Shown: in pieces, positions 63,149 to 64,000 of the stretch
How positions within the stretch are numbered: the stretch's first letter is position 1
Layout: each line of letters begins with the position of its first letter
NCBI RefSeq assembly: GCF_900176595.1
Contig: NZ_LT838813.1
Span: forward strand, 1,302,001-1,366,000
Source of the DNA: Aquiflexum balticum DSM 16537
Lineage (GTDB): Bacteria; Bacteroidota; Bacteroidia; Cytophagales; Cyclobacteriaceae
Direction: 5' to 3'
DNA length: 64,000 bases
Position numbers and translations under genes: made by a program
Notes under the pieces: model-generated
What the model was told of the DNA's origin: nothing
What the model saw: the letters and a program-made list of their open reading frames with translations, nothing else
Databases searched by the model: none

Positions 63149-63187
63149 AAAAAATCCCCTTCAAAATCTATTTGAAGGGGATTTTTT
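63149..63187. terminator. Bidirectional terminator
   Basis: A 17-bp perfect stem, AAAAAATCCCCTTCAAA / TTTGAAGGGGATTTTTT, with a 5-nt loop and T-runs on both strands, between convergent genes. Confidence 0.93.
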
Positions 63188-63240
63188 ATGAATGAGTTCC
63201 TCCTTTGGTCAAAATTGACTGAACAATATGGATTCTTAGA

Positions 63241-63552
63241 TCAAGTAAGTAGGATCAATAACAATAAAATTATAATGATCGCTCCTACAGAAATATACAC
63301 TCCACCTCCAAGGGCTTTGGCCTCTTTTTTCATCTCTTTCAGCTCCTCTTTCACTTCTTTGCGCTCTTCGTTACTCAGATCAGAAAGGTCCATGGCCTTA
63401 ATTTCGGCTACTCTACTTTCAATTTCAGCCACTCGTGCTTCTTCTTCAACAGTCAGTTCTTTTTTATCTTTTTTGGATTCTTTTGCCATAGCAGCCGGCG
63501 CTACCGCAGTAAACAAAAACGTAAGGGACAGAAATAATGCGATTTTTTTCAT
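63241..63552 (-). CDS. Small exported helical protein with C-terminal TM helix
   Basis: A 103-residue protein with a signal peptide ending AMA (about 22). A highly charged helical stretch (about 25-80: EEEARVAEIESRVAEIKAMD, then EERKEVKEELKEMKKEAKAL) precedes GGGVYISVGAIIIILLLLILLT at the extreme C-terminus. Such small proteins are common in Bacteroidota; none has a known function to me. Its promoter was not identified. Confidence 0.7.
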   Translation of the reverse strand: MKKIALFLSLTFLFTAVAPAAMAKESKKDKKELTVEEEARVAEIESRVAEIKAMDLSDLSNEERKEVKEELKEMKKEAKALGGGVYISVGAIIIILLLLILLT

Positions 63553-63797
63553 GGGGGAATAATTAAGTTTTAGTAAATAATAATTCTAAAGATTAGGTTT
63601 CGAAAAACCACTATGGAGGACTAAAATACCAATAATCAAACCAAAGCGGATTAAAGCAATTCTAAGGTAGTCAATTTTTAACAGGATTTGTTAGATTTTC
63701 GGTCCCAGGGTAGGATTATTATTTGTAATTTAGCCCATTCAGGGAGACTGTCAAAGTTTTCTAAATCTATTTTAATCCAATAAACAGAAGCAATACC

Positions 63798-64000
63798 ATG
63801 TCCCCAAAAGGAGATAAGAAACTTTTCCTCCTGGATGCAATGGCCCTTATCTATAGGGCCCATTTTGCCTTCAGCAAAAATCCCCGTATCAATTCCAAGG
63901 GGCTCAATACCGGCATTATGCTCGGTTTTACCAATACCCTCCTGGAAGTGTTGGAAAAAGAAAAACCCACCCATATTGCTGTGGCATTTGATACCAAAGC
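63798..64000 (+). CDS. polA: DNA polymerase I, N-terminal fragment (cut by window edge)
   Basis: The first 67 codons run off the window with no stop. MSPKGDKKLFLLDAMALIYR followed by AHFAFSKNPRINSKGLNTG and LEVLEKEKPTHIAVAFDTK match the 5'-3' exonuclease domain of PolA, with the catalytic Asp in LLDAMALIYRAH and VAFDTK. The domain removes Okazaki primers. Identity as PolA rather than a stand-alone exonuclease is likely but rests on this fragment only. An upstream TTTG/TAnnTTTG pair was not convincingly found. Confidence 0.85.
   Translation, partial: MSPKGDKKLFLLDAMALIYRAHFAFSKNPRINSKGLNTGIMLGFTNTLLEVLEKEKPTHIAVAFDTK

Overview
The window is chromosomal DNA from a member of the Bacteroidota, most likely order Cytophagales near Cyclobacteriaceae (Algoriphagus or Aquiflexum type). 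That placement is inference. It rests on promoters of the TTTG-N21/22-TAnnTTTG type, the near absence of Shine-Dalgarno sequences, many lipoproteins and signal-peptide proteins, a SusC-like-plug outer-membrane receptor, Wzi, DUF3810, DUF6089 and PorT-like proteins, and tandem OmpH genes after bamA. No rRNA operon, CRISPR array, prophage or intact insertion sequence was seen. One tRNA gene, tRNA-Arg(CCT), is present.

Layout. 0-16 kb: an RNA m5C methyltransferase cut by the window edge, an ABA4-like and membrane-protein pair, guaB with a clear promoter and leader hairpin, a propeller lipoprotein, a HisA-like barrel lacking one catalytic Asp, two serine hydrolases, an orphan BioF-like PLP enzyme, a Wzi-type barrel and a TonB-type receptor. 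16-28 kb: superoxide dismutase, tadA, divergent PiT-like and Na/Pi-cotransporter-like genes, deoC coupled to a saccharopine/alanine dehydrogenase-like gene, three FKBP isomerases coupled to a DHH phosphoesterase, ndk, a double-VOC lipoprotein and a homologue of the eukaryotic N-terminal glutamine amidase NTAQ1. 28-36 kb: a fasciclin lipoprotein, a TetR pair, a membrane TPR-HTH regulator followed by a lipoprotein that looks like an aerolysin-type pore-former with a beta-trefoil-like domain, then two exported proteins. 36-41 kb: an accessory patch with decayed mobile-element remnants, a 994-residue WYL-like/SF1-helicase/nuclease protein and tRNA-Arg. 41-58 kb: conserved core, with rpsP-rimM-trmD-rplS, gltX, nfu-like, pdxJ, yqeY-like, cvpA-like, nadK, DUF6089, uppS, bamA, two ompH/skp genes and a thioredoxin. 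58-64 kb: a 1203-residue multi-TM protein with a degenerate STAND-like cytoplasmic module, two small coiled-coil envelope proteins and the start of polA.

Functional themes. The 51-58 kb block is an envelope-biogenesis operon: lipid carrier synthesis (uppS), barrel insertion (bamA) and periplasmic chaperones (skp-like). The 41-43.4 kb block is the translation and tRNA-modification operon. The best candidates for undescribed biology are the helicase-nuclease in the accessory patch, the aerolysin-like lipoprotein behind its regulator, the 1203-residue membrane protein, the bacterial NTAQ1 and the Asp-to-Trp HisA paralogue. Domain calls were made by eye from motifs, so remote assignments (WYL, aerolysin, STAND, IstA remnant) are inferences needing profile searches.
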